64,000 bases of DNA from Phycisphaerales bacterium. Its GTDB lineage: Bacteria; Planctomycetota; Phycisphaerae; Phycisphaerales; UBA1924. The first letter of the stretch is position 1, and each line of letters starts with the position of its first letter. A program made the translations under genes and the position numbers. This document shows, one piece after another, positions 1 through 10,334 of the stretch. Under the pieces are notes generated by a model. It saw only the letters and a program-made list of their open reading frames with translations. It did no database searches and was not told the DNA's origin. The stretch covers positions 682,001 through 746,000 of the forward strand of contig JADJMV010000001.1 of the NCBI GenBank assembly GCA_016709445.1, in the 5' to 3' direction.

Positions 1-167
1 TTCTCGTCTTTCATCAGGTAGACGCCGGGGCGCTCGGGCAATTCGCGGGCCTTCTTGTTGAGCCGGGCGAGGCGCTCTTCGCGGGACTCGCTTCCCCAGG
101 GGGGTGGGGCGTCGCGGGGCGCGAAGCCCTCGGCGTCGGTGGGCTGGGGGATGGGGTCGTCCGGCAC
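1..167 (-). CDS. uvrC: UvrABC nuclease subunit UvrC, 5' end only
   Basis: Only the N-terminal 55 residues lie in the window and the gene runs off the left edge. The minus-strand reading contains LNKKARELPERPGVYLMKDE, the conserved opening of UvrC just before its GIY-YIG nuclease domain. UvrC makes the dual incisions in nucleotide excision repair with UvrA and UvrB. The only in-frame start I find is a GTG at 165-167, which gives an extension of about 30 residues before the usual start of the family. That extension is rich in Pro and Asp and may be lineage-specific. No good ribosome binding site precedes the GTG, so the start is uncertain, but the family call is firm. Confidence 0.8.
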   Translation of the reverse strand, partial: MPDDPIPQPTDAEGFAPRDAPPPWGSESREERLARLNKKARELPERPGVYLMKDE

Positions 168-238
168 GGGGGATGGTAGGAGAACGCGGAGGCGCGACGC
201 CCGACCAGGATTGGAGCCGCGCGAGCGGCTCGCGGCCG

Positions 239-280
239 GGAAGGCAGAACGCGAAGAGACGAAGACGCGAAGGAATCACG
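239..280. repeat. purine-rich GCGAAG-type intergenic repeat, copy 1
   Basis: Short imperfect tandem units of the form AACGCGAAGAGACGAAGACGC lie between uvrC and the next gene. The same vocabulary (ACGCGAAGG, GGGCGAAGG) recurs at 1424-1577, and a related CGCGGAG version at 55617-55690. It has no coding logic and sits in a gap, so I treat it as an intergenic repeat family. Confidence 0.5.
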
Positions 281-318
281 GAGCCGCGAGGGGGGACGGG
301 GGTGCGAGCGGGGGTGGA

Positions 319-324
319 TAGACT
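319..324 (+). promoter_or_regulatory. TAGACT -10-like hexamer, possible leaderless start
   Basis: TAGACT is followed after 6 bases by the ATG at 331. Transcription would start at or next to the start codon. There is no recognisable -35 hexamer 17 bases upstream. The same hexamer precedes several other genes here. Confidence 0.4.
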
Positions 325-330
325 CCCGGG

Positions 331-951
331 ATGCAGAGGGTCGGCGTAGAGAGTTCAGGCCTCCGCTCGCTGTGCCGCGTCTTGGAGCGGGGCGGGTTGC
401 TGAGTGCGAGCGAGGCGGCGGAGGCGGGGCGGGTGGTGTCGGCTCGGTCGGCGTTGGCGGAGCAGGTCGCGGCGGCGACGGGGGCGCATCTGCACATCAA
501 GGTCGGGGATGTGGGTGTGCTGGCGCGGGGGGAGTTTGGGGAGTGGGAGATCGAGGCGGACCGACCGGGCTTCGTTGCGTGGCACGCGCCGGGTGGGGTC
601 GGGGTCTCGTTCTCGTCGGTGGCGGTGACGGAGGATGATCTGGGGGAGGCCTCGCCGGGGCGCGGAGGGAGTCGGACGCGGCCGTTTCTGGATCACGTCG
701 GGCTGGACTTGCCGGAGACGGTGATGGGACGTGCGGCGTTTGCGGGCGCGCCGGCGGTGGGCGCGGCGCGGGGGTGGCGGCACGTGGCGCAGGGGGGCGA
801 TGGGGCGCGGGTGCACTGCTGCTACGCGACGGTGGCGGCCAAGCACTGGCTGTTCCCGCCGGGCGGCGTGCCGATCGAGCTGTCGCTGGGCGAGGTGGTG
901 GATGTGGGGGGCGAGATCGGGGGCGACCTGCGCCCGAGGCGGCCGGCGTAG
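331..951 (+). CDS. hypothetical protein (206 aa)
   Basis: I do not recognise this protein. It has no signal peptide or membrane span. The N-terminal 50 residues look helical (ERGGLLSASEAAEAGRVVSA). The middle is beta-rich with alternating hydrophobic residues (HLHIKVGDVGVL, EWEIEADRPGFVAW), and two adjacent Cys occur near residue 165 (VHCCYATV). Amino-acid composition is balanced, unlike the Arg-rich reading on the opposite strand, which favours this strand as coding. A TAGACT hexamer 6 bases before the ATG suggests a leaderless transcript. It stands alone between divergent uvrC and the convergent thiamine-binding gene. Confidence 0.6.
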   Translation: MQRVGVESSGLRSLCRVLERGGLLSASEAAEAGRVVSARSALAEQVAAATGAHLHIKVGDVGVLARGEFGEWEIEADRPGFVAWHAPGGVGVSFSSVAVTEDDLGEASPGRGGSRTRPFLDHVGLDLPETVMGRAAFAGAPAVGAARGWRHVAQGGDGARVHCCYATVAAKHWLFPPGGVPIELSLGEVVDVGGEIGGDLRPRRPA

Positions 952-1100
952 GAGAACGCGGGGAGGCGGCGGGGGGCGACGGGCAGGCGGAGTCGCCGAG
1001 TCGGGGGGTGCGTTGGTGCGGCTGAGCCCTTTGGCGCGCCTGGCGCCGTTTCGCTCCCCCGCCGTCGCGCCTTCGCTCCTCTGCCCCTTGGCGTGCCGAT

Positions 1101-1401
1101 CTACGAGCCGGACTTGGCCTTCACGCTGGCGACCTTGTCGGACATCTTCTGGTCTCGGTCGGTGCGGGTGCCGACCTTGACGACGGTGGAGATGCGCGGC
1201 GCGCCCATGGCGTGGACGGTCTCGTGGCACTTGCGGATGGCGGCGAACACTTCGTCCCACTCACCCTCGACTCCGGTGCCGTTGGCGTGGAGGGTGGGAG
1301 AGGCCGGAGGCGGCGAGGACCTTCTCGCAGGCCGCGACGTAGGGGGAGAGGGAGACGCCGACGCCGATGGGGACGATGGTGAAATCGGCAATGACCTTCA
1401 T
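1101..1401 (-). pseudogene. MTH1187/YkoF-type thiamine-binding family gene, frameshifted
   Basis: The start region encodes MKVIADFTIVPIGVGVSLSP and the end encodes ANGTGVEGEWDEVFAAIRKC followed by a DKVASV tail. These are the two halves of the small (about 100 aa) MTH1187/YqgV-like thiamine-binding fold. They lie in different minus-strand frames. The switch is near 1295-1310, around the codons for ASGL and PTLHANGT, and the residue count fits a net loss of 2 bases (or gain of 1). Both halves are well conserved, so a recent mutation or an assembly indel is likelier than old decay. Proteins of this family bind thiamine or its precursors, often beside transport or salvage genes, but no such neighbour is visible here. 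Confidence 0.75.
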
Positions 1402-1423
1402 GTGGGGATGATAGGGGCGGGGA

Positions 1424-1577
1424 GGCGGAAGGACGGAAGGGCGGAACGCGAAGGGGCGAAGGAGCGCGAGGGCGCGAAGGTGGGGGAGCGGTTCCAGACC
1501 CAGCAATCCGGCCTTGCTCCGCACCTCCGCTCCGACTGCGCGCCGTCTTCGCCCCTTCGCGTTCGTGCGTTCGCTTG
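1424..1577. repeat. purine-rich GCGAAG-type intergenic repeat, copy 2, with inverted partner
   Basis: Positions 1424-1480 hold repeated GGAAGG/GCGAAGG units. Positions 1541-1577 hold the complementary pyrimidine form (CGTCTTCGCCCCTTCGCG). The two arms are partly complementary, so the transcript could fold back between the two flanking minus-strand genes. Confidence 0.5.
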
Positions 1578-1585
1578 GGCGTCGA

Positions 1586-3871
1586 TCAGTTGCAGCCGTT
1601 GGTGTAGACGTTGAGGTAGGCGAGGACGTCGCGTGTGTCGATGGCGGCGTCGCCCGAGAAATCGCACCGGTCGTCGGCGGCGACGAAGGCGTTGAGGAAG
1701 GCAAGGACGTCGCGGGTATCGGTGGTGCGGTCGCGGTTGAAGTCGGCGGCGCAGTAAGCGGGGAACTCGTCGCCGGCGGGCCAGGTGTTGTGCGTGAGGG
1801 CGAGCGCGATCATGGGGTTGATGATCTGGTAGGGCTCGTAGAGCTCGCCGGGGTCGCGCATGTTCATGAAGACCACGAAGGTCACGTTGTTCTGCATCTT
1901 GATGCCGAAGGTGGCGGCGCCGAAGAGGCTGCCGTCGTGGCCCGCGGCCCAGGATGCGCCGGCGTCGAAGCGGGCGGCGAGCCAGCCGCTGGCGAGGTAG
2001 AAGAGGCCGTCGGGCGGGTCGCCGAGTGCGGGGGCCCACATCTCCTCGATGCGGTCGCGGGGGAGCAGGGGGGCGTGGTCGAGGTCGTCGAAGGAGGAGA
2101 GGAAGCGGGCGTAGTCGGGGGCGGAGAAGATCCATGCCCCGGCGGCCTCGCCGTTGTCGTGGTTGTAGCCGCCGTAGCAGTAGCCGTCGAGGACGGGCTG
2201 GTCATCGGACATGACGCTCGTGGGGCGGGCGTGGAGGCCGTCGACGTAGGGCACCTCGCCGGGGCGGTCGCCGGTCCACTCGGAGACACGCGGGCGGTAG
2301 AGGCCGAGGGGGGCGAGCACGTCCTGGCGGATGACCTGCTCGTAGGGCCGGCCGTCGGCGGCCTCGATGACGCGGGCGTTGATGATGAATCCCAGGTTGG
2401 AGTAGACCTGCTGCGTGCCGGGGGTGAACTGGAGGTTGCGGCCCTTCATGAAGGTGATGATGTCCCAGATGCCGATGGGCAGCGGGATCTGGAGGGCGCT
2501 GGCGATAGGGACGTCGTAGAGGAAGACGGGGTCGAAGGTCGTATTGCGGTTCCACCCGGCGCGGTGCTGGAGGAGGTATCGGAGCGTGATCTGGTCGGCG
2601 CGGCTGTCGGACCAGCCGTCGAGGCCGGGGTAGGAGACCATGCGGTCGTCGAGATCGATGAGGCCGCGCTCTTCGAGCTGGTGGGCGGCGGTGGAGCAAA
2701 GGGGCTTGGACATGCTGGCGATGCGGAAGAGGCTGTCGGGCTGGGCGACGGGCCAACCCTCGGGGGCGTAGGTGTAGGCGCGGGCGAGGACGAGGCGTCC
2801 GTCTTTGACGACGGCGAGCGCAGCGTTGGGGATGTCGCAGCGCTCGATGTGCTCGGTCATGGCCTGGTCGAAGTCGGCCAGCTCGGGGACGTCGTCACCG
2901 GTGATGGTGAGGGTGCGCGGGGCGGTCTGCTGGACGAACTCGCCGGTGCATCGGATGCCGTCGGGGGTCTCGTAGACGGCGATCGTGAGCGGGTAGAAGC
3001 CCGTTGAGAGGAAGTCGGATTCGTGCTGCTGCATGTCGGCGAGGGTCAGGTTGCTGACGAGTTCCCAGCTTTCGGTGCGGCGGTAGTGGGCGAGCGTGGC
3101 GAAGCGGGGGGCGGAGGCGGTGCCGTAGGGGGCGACGGAGGCGAGGCGCCCGCCGGCGGCGCGGAGGGCGGTGATGGTGGCCTCGAAGGTGGTCTGGGTC
3201 ATGCCCCAATTGGTCCACCAGCCCATGGAGGTGGGGTTGTCGGTGACTATGGCGGCGAGGCGGGCGGCCGAGCCCGAACCGCAGGCGCCGAGCCAGGTGG
3301 CGCGGCGGTTCTGGGCGGCCGCGGTGTTGACGAGGGCGTTGTATTGGCTGAGGGTGAGGGCGAGGTGGAGGGACCAGGTGCGCGGATCGCCGGTGCGGGC
3401 GACGACGAGGGAGTAGAGATCGTTGGGTGCACTGCCGTGGGCGGCGACGCAGACGGGCTGGTAGCCCTCGGCCTGGCGGGCGGCGGCCCAGGCGGCGAGT
3501 TCGGGCGCGGTCATCGAGCGGGCCTGGAGCCAGTCGTTGACGCCATCGGCATGGGCGACGATGGTGAAGCGGGGGCCGTCGGGCGAGGTGCGCGCGACAA
3601 GGGAGACGGGTCGGAAGCCGTCGGCGGCGCACTGGGCCATGAACGTGTCGTACTCGGGTTCGGTGAGTTCGTAGGCGGTGCGGGTGGTGATGGTGCGGGG
3701 CGGCGCGAGTGCGGGGGCGCCCGGGGGCACGGCGTGGGGCTCGAGGAAGACGGAGCGGTCGGCGGGTTGGAGGGAGCCGCCTTGGCCGGAGTCCTGGGCG
3801 CGGACGCCGGGGGCGAGAAACAGCGTGAACGCGAGGCTGAGCTGCGCGAGGCGTGCGGCGTGGTGCGGCAT
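1586..3871 (-). CDS. secreted beta-lactamase-fold serine hydrolase with N-terminal repeats and C-terminal dockerin
   Basis: Length is 761 aa. A signal peptide (AFTLFLAPGVRAQ) is followed by several repeats of about 45-50 residues (for example ELTEPEYDTFMAQCAADGFR), resembling the structural repeats found in front of serine hydrolases of the polyglycine-hydrolase type. From about residue 330 there is a class C beta-lactamase/penicillin-binding fold with SMSK (SxxK nucleophile, near residue 386), YSN and a HDG motif (AGHDGSLFG). The C-terminus has two dockerin-like calcium loops, DFNRDRTTDTRDVLAFLN and DFSGDAAIDTRDVLAYLN, ending in NGCN. The likely site is the cell surface or outside; the substrate is unknown. 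It is monocistronic on this strand. Confidence 0.85.
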   Translation of the reverse strand: MPHHAARLAQLSLAFTLFLAPGVRAQDSGQGGSLQPADRSVFLEPHAVPPGAPALAPPRTITTRTAYELTEPEYDTFMAQCAADGFRPVSLVARTSPDGPRFTIVAHADGVNDWLQARSMTAPELAAWAAARQAEGYQPVCVAAHGSAPNDLYSLVVARTGDPRTWSLHLALTLSQYNALVNTAAAQNRRATWLGACGSGSAARLAAIVTDNPTSMGWWTNWGMTQTTFEATITALRAAGGRLASVAPYGTASAPRFATLAHYRRTESWELVSNLTLADMQQHESDFLSTGFYPLTIAVYETPDGIRCTGEFVQQTAPRTLTITGDDVPELADFDQAMTEHIERCDIPNAALAVVKDGRLVLARAYTYAPEGWPVAQPDSLFRIASMSKPLCSTAAHQLEERGLIDLDDRMVSYPGLDGWSDSRADQITLRYLLQHRAGWNRNTTFDPVFLYDVPIASALQIPLPIGIWDIITFMKGRNLQFTPGTQQVYSNLGFIINARVIEAADGRPYEQVIRQDVLAPLGLYRPRVSEWTGDRPGEVPYVDGLHARPTSVMSDDQPVLDGYCYGGYNHDNGEAAGAWIFSAPDYARFLSSFDDLDHAPLLPRDRIEEMWAPALGDPPDGLFYLASGWLAARFDAGASWAAGHDGSLFGAATFGIKMQNNVTFVVFMNMRDPGELYEPYQIINPMIALALTHNTWPAGDEFPAYCAADFNRDRTTDTRDVLAFLNAFVAADDRCDFSGDAAIDTRDVLAYLNVYTNGCN

Positions 3872-4204
3872 GGGTCTCCCTCCCCGGTTGGCCGGGATCG
3901 TCTCGGCATCAGCCTATGCCGATTGTGGGGGGAGCCGGCATGGTTCTCTCGGGATTGGTAGCGGGTGCGCTGGGGGTTGGGCCGCGATGCTGAGCGGGCT
4001 CGGGGGCTTGGCTTGACTTGGCTTGGCTTGGCGCTTTGGGGAGCGGATTCGGGATGGTGGGTTGGTATGCTGGTGGGCGCGTCTGTGGGTTTGGTGTCTT
4101 GCAGAGTCGGTCGAGCAGCGGCGCGGCGGCTGCATCTGTGGGATGCGGCGTGGGCTGGAGCGGGCATCGGAGGCGTGGGGAGCCTCATGCGCGAGGAGTC
4201 GAGC
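3872..4204. other. intergenic region between divergent genes
   Basis: No convincing gene is seen. An open frame runs upstream from the next gene, but its translation is Gly/Trp/Leu-rich low complexity. Around 4008-4033 there is a short direct repeat of CTTGG units. This gap must hold the promoters of both neighbours, but I could not assign hexamers with confidence. Confidence 0.4.
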
Positions 4205-4687
4205 ATGCTCACGATGGAGATCAAGGACTGTCCCGCCCGGCGGTTGGCGGCGATGCGGCACGTGGGACCGTATCAGCAGGCCGGATCGACGTTTCGGCGG
4301 CTCGCCTCGTGGGCCATGGCGAGGGGTTGCTTCACTCCGGGCGTCGAGATGATTGGCATCTACTACGACAACCCACGGACCAATCCGCCGGAGATTCTCC
4401 GCGCCGATGCGTGCATCACGGCGCCGGCGGGATTCGAGGGCGACGTTGGGGCGGGGGTGGGCGTGCTCGATCTCCCGCGCGGGCGGTACGGGGTCGGCGT
4501 GTTCAGAGGGCCCTACCAGCGGCTCGGCGAGGTCTACGAGTGGCTATTCCAGACGTGGATGGTGGAGTCCGGCTGCGCGCTCGACGATCGCGCGTGCTAC
4601 GAGATCTACCTCAACGATCCGGGAACCACCAGCCCGGAGGACCTGCTGACGGCGATTCATGTGCCGTTGCGGCAGGATGAGGGCTGA
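4205..4687 (+). CDS. GyrI-like small-molecule-binding domain protein (SbmC/GyrI family)
   Basis: About 160 aa. The sequence follows the GyrI-like effector-binding domain: MLTMEIKDCPARRLAAMRHV at the start, then HVGPYQ, a central GVEMIGIYYDNP and a late FRGPYQRLGEVYEWLF. It lacks an attached AraC-type helix-turn-helix, so it is a stand-alone domain that may bind amphiphilic or cationic small molecules or DNA gyrase. I chose the ATG at 4205 because GAGGAG lies 6 bases before it. An in-frame ATG at 4187 is possible. The stop is 26 bp from the convergent DUF4259 stop. Confidence 0.75.
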   Translation: MLTMEIKDCPARRLAAMRHVGPYQQAGSTFRRLASWAMARGCFTPGVEMIGIYYDNPRTNPPEILRADACITAPAGFEGDVGAGVGVLDLPRGRYGVGVFRGPYQRLGEVYEWLFQTWMVESGCALDDRACYEIYLNDPGTTSPEDLLTAIHVPLRQDEG

Positions 4688-4713
4688 GATTGTGCGCCCG
4701 GGGCAAGCGGCTC

Positions 4714-5139
4714 CTAGCGCAATCTTGAGATGAGGTCATCCATATTGGCCTGCCAGGTCGGGTAGTCGCTCTCATCGAGGAAGAGCTCGCGATAGGCCGG
4801 GGCGTCGCGCAGAAACCGGGCGACAGCCTCGGCCTGGCTTCTGACGCTTCGTACATCCAGCCCGAGGCCAGCCACCCTCTCGGCCAGTTCCGCCGGAATC
4901 GAAGCTCCGGGGCGACCGAGCTGCGTCGCGATGACTTCGCAGGCGGCGACAGCGCATTCCACGACGCCGAGGTCGAGGTGCTTGTTGCGACGCGGGCGGC
5001 GGAGCGCCCGACGGAGCATCGCGGGCTTGGAGCGAGCGAAGGGCAACCAGGCGACACCCGAGTCGGCGGCCTCGAGAAACTGCCCGAGCCAGTCGAGCGC
5101 ATCATCGTTGTCGAACGGGCCGAACCCCCACGCGCCCAT
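4714..5139 (-). CDS. DUF4259 domain-containing protein
   Basis: 141 aa. The N-terminus MGAWGFGPFDNDDALDWLGQ is the hallmark of DUF4259 proteins, small mostly helical proteins of unknown function. Helical segments with conserved acidic residues follow. The start lies 3 bp after the pckA stop on the same strand, with AAGGGCTGATCG as a plausible ribosome binding site, so it is probably co-transcribed with pckA. No function can be assigned. Confidence 0.85.
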   Translation of the reverse strand: MGAWGFGPFDNDDALDWLGQFLEAADSGVAWLPFARSKPAMLRRALRRPRRNKHLDLGVVECAVAACEVIATQLGRPGASIPAELAERVAGLGLDVRSVRSQAEAVARFLRDAPAYRELFLDESDYPTWQANMDDLISRLR

Positions 5140-5142
5140 CGA

Positions 5143-6753
<1,611 letters not shown>

Positions 6754-6870
6754 GGGTTGGCTCCTTGAGGCATTAGCCTGATCGGCGATTCTGGACCCCT
6801 AGCGTAGGATTAGGCACCCGCCGGAATCCACCGGGTTCCGCTGGGCTCAGAATGCTGTTTTGGCCCTGCA

Positions 6871-6900
6871 TTGACCCCGGGGGTCACCCCTCGATATCGT
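6871..6900 (+). promoter_or_regulatory. promoter of tRNA-His
   Basis: TTGACC at 6871-6876, an 18-base spacer, then TATCGT at 6895-6900. The predicted transcript would start about 20-25 bases before the tRNA. Placement directly upstream of a stable RNA gene supports it. Confidence 0.5.
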
Positions 6901-6929
6901 TGGCTCCCGCGGGCGAAAGTCCTGCAGAT

Positions 6930-7004
6930 GGCGATTGTAGCTCAGTTGGTTAGAGCACGAGATTGTGGTTCTCGGGGTCGCGGGTTCGAATCCCGTCAAT
7001 CGCC
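6930..7004 (+). tRNA. tRNA-His (anticodon GTG)
   Basis: The acceptor arm pairs GCGATTG (6931-6937) with CAATCGC (6997-7003). An extra G at 6930 provides G-1 and the discriminator base at 7004 is C, both hallmarks of histidine tRNAs. The anticodon stem CGAGA/TCTCG encloses the loop TTGTGGT with anticodon GTG at 6965-6967. The T-arm reads GCGGGTTCGAATCCCGT. CCA is not encoded. Confidence 0.97.
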
Positions 7005-7021
7005 CTTTCTTTCTGTTCCGG

Positions 7022-7963
7022 TCAGCGGTAGACCTGCTTGGCGTCCGCTTGGATCGGCTTGGGGATCTCCACGCCGAGTTTCTCGGCCACGATGAGATTG
7101 ACCGAGGTCTGAAACGTCGGCGCGCGAGTGGCGGGGATGTGGCTCGGCGTTTCTGCGATCTGCCCGACGAGTTCGGCGGCCTGTCGGCCCTGGTCGGCGG
7201 GGTCGATGCCCACCCCGGCGATAGCACCCGCCTTGACAACCTGGCTCGAGAATCCGAACACGGGCGTGGTCGATCGGAGCGCGGCCAGGAGCAGGGCCTT
7301 GACGACGGCGCCGTCGTACACCGCCGGGTCGGGGATGGTCCAGACGGCGTCGATGCCGGCACTCATGAGGCGGCCGATGGCCGCGGCCTCGGAGTCTTCG
7401 CTGTCGAGATCGACCTCGATGAGTTCCCAGCCTTCGGGGAGTTGGGTCCTGGCGGTCTGGAGCAGGGTCGTGCTGGTGCCGGAGGAGGCGCGGGCGAGGA
7501 CGCCGATCTTTCGTGCTTTGGGGAGGATGGACCGGATCAGGCCGAATTGCTCGGCCGGCGGGACCGTGGTGGTGACGCCGGTGGCGCGGTCGTGTTTGGG
7601 GAGTGCTGCGGCCTCGGGTTGTGAGACCATGCAGTAGACGACGGCGGTGTCGGGGGCGGAGTTGGTCATGAGCGCGGCGGCGGCGCGGGCGCCGACGGCG
7701 ACGTACAGGGCGTCGGCGGGCCGGTCGGCCGCGGCGAGCGGCTTGATTGTGGCGGTGAGCCCCTTGGCGCGGAGGCTGTCGACGCAGGCCTGCCCGGCGA
7801 GGCGGTAGGGTTCGCTGTCGCCGCCGAGCACGACGACGGCGCTTTGGGCGCGGGCGAGGGGCGCGAGCGCCATGGCGATCGCGAGGATCGCGAGGCGGAG
7901 TGGCGAGGCTCGGCGGGATTCGCCGGTCGCGGTGGAGTGGGTTGGCCGCGGGCTCGGGGTCAT
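7022..7963 (-). CDS. ABC-transporter substrate-binding protein (PF04392 type)
   Basis: 313 aa with an N-terminal export signal (RLAILAIAMALAPLARAQ). The fold alternates strands and helices typical of the ABC_sub_bind family: AVVVLGGDSEPY, LYVAVGARAAAAL, ARKIGVLARAS, AVWTIPDPAVYDG, and VFGFSSQVVKAGAIAGVGID. This family often occurs without its own permease, next to TonB receptors and sensor kinases, and may feed a ligand to the sensor instead of a transporter. It starts 15 bp downstream of the TonB receptor stop on the same strand. No membrane permease or ATPase gene is nearby, which favours a sensory role. The ligand is unknown. Confidence 0.85.
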   Translation of the reverse strand: MTPSPRPTHSTATGESRRASPLRLAILAIAMALAPLARAQSAVVVLGGDSEPYRLAGQACVDSLRAKGLTATIKPLAAADRPADALYVAVGARAAAALMTNSAPDTAVVYCMVSQPEAAALPKHDRATGVTTTVPPAEQFGLIRSILPKARKIGVLARASSGTSTTLLQTARTQLPEGWELIEVDLDSEDSEAAAIGRLMSAGIDAVWTIPDPAVYDGAVVKALLLAALRSTTPVFGFSSQVVKAGAIAGVGIDPADQGRQAAELVGQIAETPSHIPATRAPTFQTSVNLIVAEKLGVEIPKPIQADAKQVYR

Positions 7964-7978
7964 CGTCGTGGGTTTCGG

Positions 7979-10114
7979 TCAGAATCTGAGTTGGAGGCGG
8001 GCGAAGAGGGTTCTCCCCGGTGTCTCGAAGGCGGCGTCGTTGGCGCCGATGGACTCGACGGCCATGCGGGTATCGTCGAATAGGTCGGTGACGCCCAGCA
8101 TGATTTCGCCGTGGCGTTGGGGCAGGTCAAGGGTGAGATTCAGGTCGAATCGGTGCGATTCGGGCACGCTGTCGGTTCCGGTGTTGTCGCCCGGAGTGGG
8201 GCTGGTGTAGCGGTAGTTCGCGTTCACGGTGAGGCCATCGACGATGGCGTAGCGACCCCGGGCGCCGAGTTTGTGCTCGGCCGGGAGGAAGGCCCGGGCG
8301 TTCTGGTCGGGGGTACCGCTGAGATCGAACTGGTTCAGGGCGTACCAGATCGAGAGGCGCCCGCGTGTGCCGGTGAGCGTGAGTTCGGGCTCGATCCCCG
8401 CGGCCGTGGCGTTGCCGAGGTTGTCGAGCTCGACGACGGTTCGCCCCGCGCCGAAGGGATCGTCGGGGAGGCGGGCGCCGGTGAGGTCTTTGTACCACTG
8501 CACGTAGGAGTTGACGCCCACCGTGAGGTGGTCGGCGAGGTGGCCGGAGTACCCGGCTTCGAGAGACCAGATCTCTTCGTTCTCCAGCCGCCCGGCGGGG
8601 TCGAGCTGGACGCCGTACGTGTCGGGCGGGAATGGTGGGTCGGGGAGGAGCTGGCGGTGGAGTTCCAGCTCGCGGAGCGCGATCTGCGGGGCGCGAAATG
8701 CTTTGGCGCCGCTGAGCCGGAGGACGTGCTTGGCGTCGGCGTCCAGATCGAAGAGCGCGGAGACGCGGCCGGACCAGTCCCAGGTGGTGCCGGAATACCA
8801 GTCGGCCCGGATCTGGCTCTCGATGGTGATGCCGTCGGCGGCGCGCCATCGGTCGGAGACGAACGCCCCGGCCCATTGCTCGTTGAACAGGCTGTCGGCG
8901 AGCGAGCGTTCGATCCGGTCGCGGTCCGCATCGATCGAGACGACCCGGACGTTGGCGCCGAGCGTCCACTCGTGGTGTTCGCCGGCCTTGAAGTCAAGCT
9001 GAGCGTCGAGCGTGTTGTCGACCGAGCCGTAGCGCCACATTGACGGGCGGTTGACGTCCTCGAATGCGCCGTACCACTGGATGTAGGCCCGGGCGTCATC
9101 CGAGAATTCGTGGCTCACCTTGGCATAGGCGCGGGTGTAGTCGAGTCGTTCGTCCTCGAACGCCTGGTAGGTGACCCAGGGGAAGTCGCCCCTCTCGGTG
9201 TGGGAGTGGGCGATCCCGAACGTCAGCTCGGTTGCGGCCGAGAGGCGGTAGAGTCCGTCGAACGCAAGGCGTCGGGAGCGGGAGAAGTCACGGGCGCTGA
9301 AATCGTCGTGGGCGATGGCGTCCTCGGAGGTCTCCTGGTCGTCGTATTCGGTGGAGAACCGTCCGGCAAAGGTCTCGTTGCCGAATCCGGCCCGCAGGTG
9401 GGTGTAGGAGTCGCCGAATTCGTTGAGGGTGGTGGAGAGCAGCACGCCCTTGGTGTCCATCGGGCTCTTGTTGATGATGTTGATGACGCCGTTGAAGGCG
9501 TTGGCGCCCCACACGGCGCCGCCCGGACCTCGAACGACCTCGACGCGGTCGATGTCTTCGATGAAGGTGGGGAGCCGGAAGAAGTCGACGCCGCCGAAGA
9601 CGGGGCTGGAGACGTTCTGCCCGTTCATGAGCACCAGCGTCCGGTCGGAGAACTCGTGGTGCAGGCCGCGGACGCCGATGGCGAAGCGGTTGCGGTCGAT
9701 CTGGAGGACATCTACCCCCGGGACGAACTCGAGGATCATGGGGAGGCTGGTGACGCCGCTGTGGTGGAGATCCTCGGCGGTGAGCACGCTGACTGGGACG
9801 CCGGTCCGGGCGACAGGCTGGGCGACGCGCCCGGCGGTGACGACCACGTCGAATTCCTCGAAGAGCAGATCCACCTCCGAGCCCGCCGGTTCGACGGTCG
9901 GCGGGCTCTCGCCGGGCTGGGTCGGGGCTTGCTCGGGCGGCGGGTCCGTTTGGGCGGCGCAGGGGAGGCCCGCGGCGAGCCAGCAGGCGAGCGCGGCGGC
10001 GGTGGCTCGCCCGGCGCGCGCCCGGGCTCCAGTGCCATCGATTCTGGTCGCATGGATCGTCTCCAACCTTGCGGCGGACCTCTTCTGGGCGCAATGGAGG
10101 AGGGCGCCCACCAA
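7979..10114 (-). CDS. TonB-dependent outer-membrane receptor
   Basis: 711 aa. After a long Arg/Ala-rich leader with a hydrophobic stretch (ALACWLAAGLPCAAQ) comes a plug domain: EEFDVVVTAGRVAQPVARTG as a TonB-box-like start, SVLTAEDL, MILEFVPGVDV, VRGPGGAVWGANAFNGVINI. A 22-strand-type barrel follows, ending in the aromatic C-terminus RLQLRF. Such receptors import ligands energised by TonB-ExbBD, which is not in the window. It forms an operon with the binding protein downstream and is divergent from a hybrid histidine kinase 220 bp away. The start is not certain because the leader before the signal is unusually long. Confidence 0.9.
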   Translation of the reverse strand: MVGALLHCAQKRSAARLETIHATRIDGTGARARAGRATAAALACWLAAGLPCAAQTDPPPEQAPTQPGESPPTVEPAGSEVDLLFEEFDVVVTAGRVAQPVARTGVPVSVLTAEDLHHSGVTSLPMILEFVPGVDVLQIDRNRFAIGVRGLHHEFSDRTLVLMNGQNVSSPVFGGVDFFRLPTFIEDIDRVEVVRGPGGAVWGANAFNGVINIINKSPMDTKGVLLSTTLNEFGDSYTHLRAGFGNETFAGRFSTEYDDQETSEDAIAHDDFSARDFSRSRRLAFDGLYRLSAATELTFGIAHSHTERGDFPWVTYQAFEDERLDYTRAYAKVSHEFSDDARAYIQWYGAFEDVNRPSMWRYGSVDNTLDAQLDFKAGEHHEWTLGANVRVVSIDADRDRIERSLADSLFNEQWAGAFVSDRWRAADGITIESQIRADWYSGTTWDWSGRVSALFDLDADAKHVLRLSGAKAFRAPQIALRELELHRQLLPDPPFPPDTYGVQLDPAGRLENEEIWSLEAGYSGHLADHLTVGVNSYVQWYKDLTGARLPDDPFGAGRTVVELDNLGNATAAGIEPELTLTGTRGRLSIWYALNQFDLSGTPDQNARAFLPAEHKLGARGRYAIVDGLTVNANYRYTSPTPGDNTGTDSVPESHRFDLNLTLDLPQRHGEIMLGVTDLFDDTRMAVESIGANDAAFETPGRTLFARLQLRF

Positions 10115-10334
10115 GGGGACGGAGAAGTCCGTTGAATCGGTATCGGACCCGGATCGGGCGAGCTTCAGCGGAGGTGGGGCGTCGGTGGTGCAAGGCCAAA
10201 ACCGCTGGGATCACCCTGCGGTCGAGGGCGCGATGTTGCTGGCGGGGCTCGACGGGGCTGCAGGCGTGGGTGGCGTTCGTCGATCCAGTTGTCCGGAAGT
10301 GACGGCGCTTTGCCACGCGTTTTCGGACCTCCAT

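Noticed and set aside
355..1260. Long open frame on the minus strand over the hypothetical gene at 331-951
   Set aside because: Its translation is dominated by Arg, Pro and His, typical of the opposite-strand shadow of a GC-rich gene, and it has no recognisable domain.
3965..4204. Upstream extension of the GyrI-like gene with Trp/Gly/Leu-rich sequence
   Set aside because: Low complexity, no family match, and a good ribosome binding site (GAGGAG) lies just before the internal ATG at 4205.
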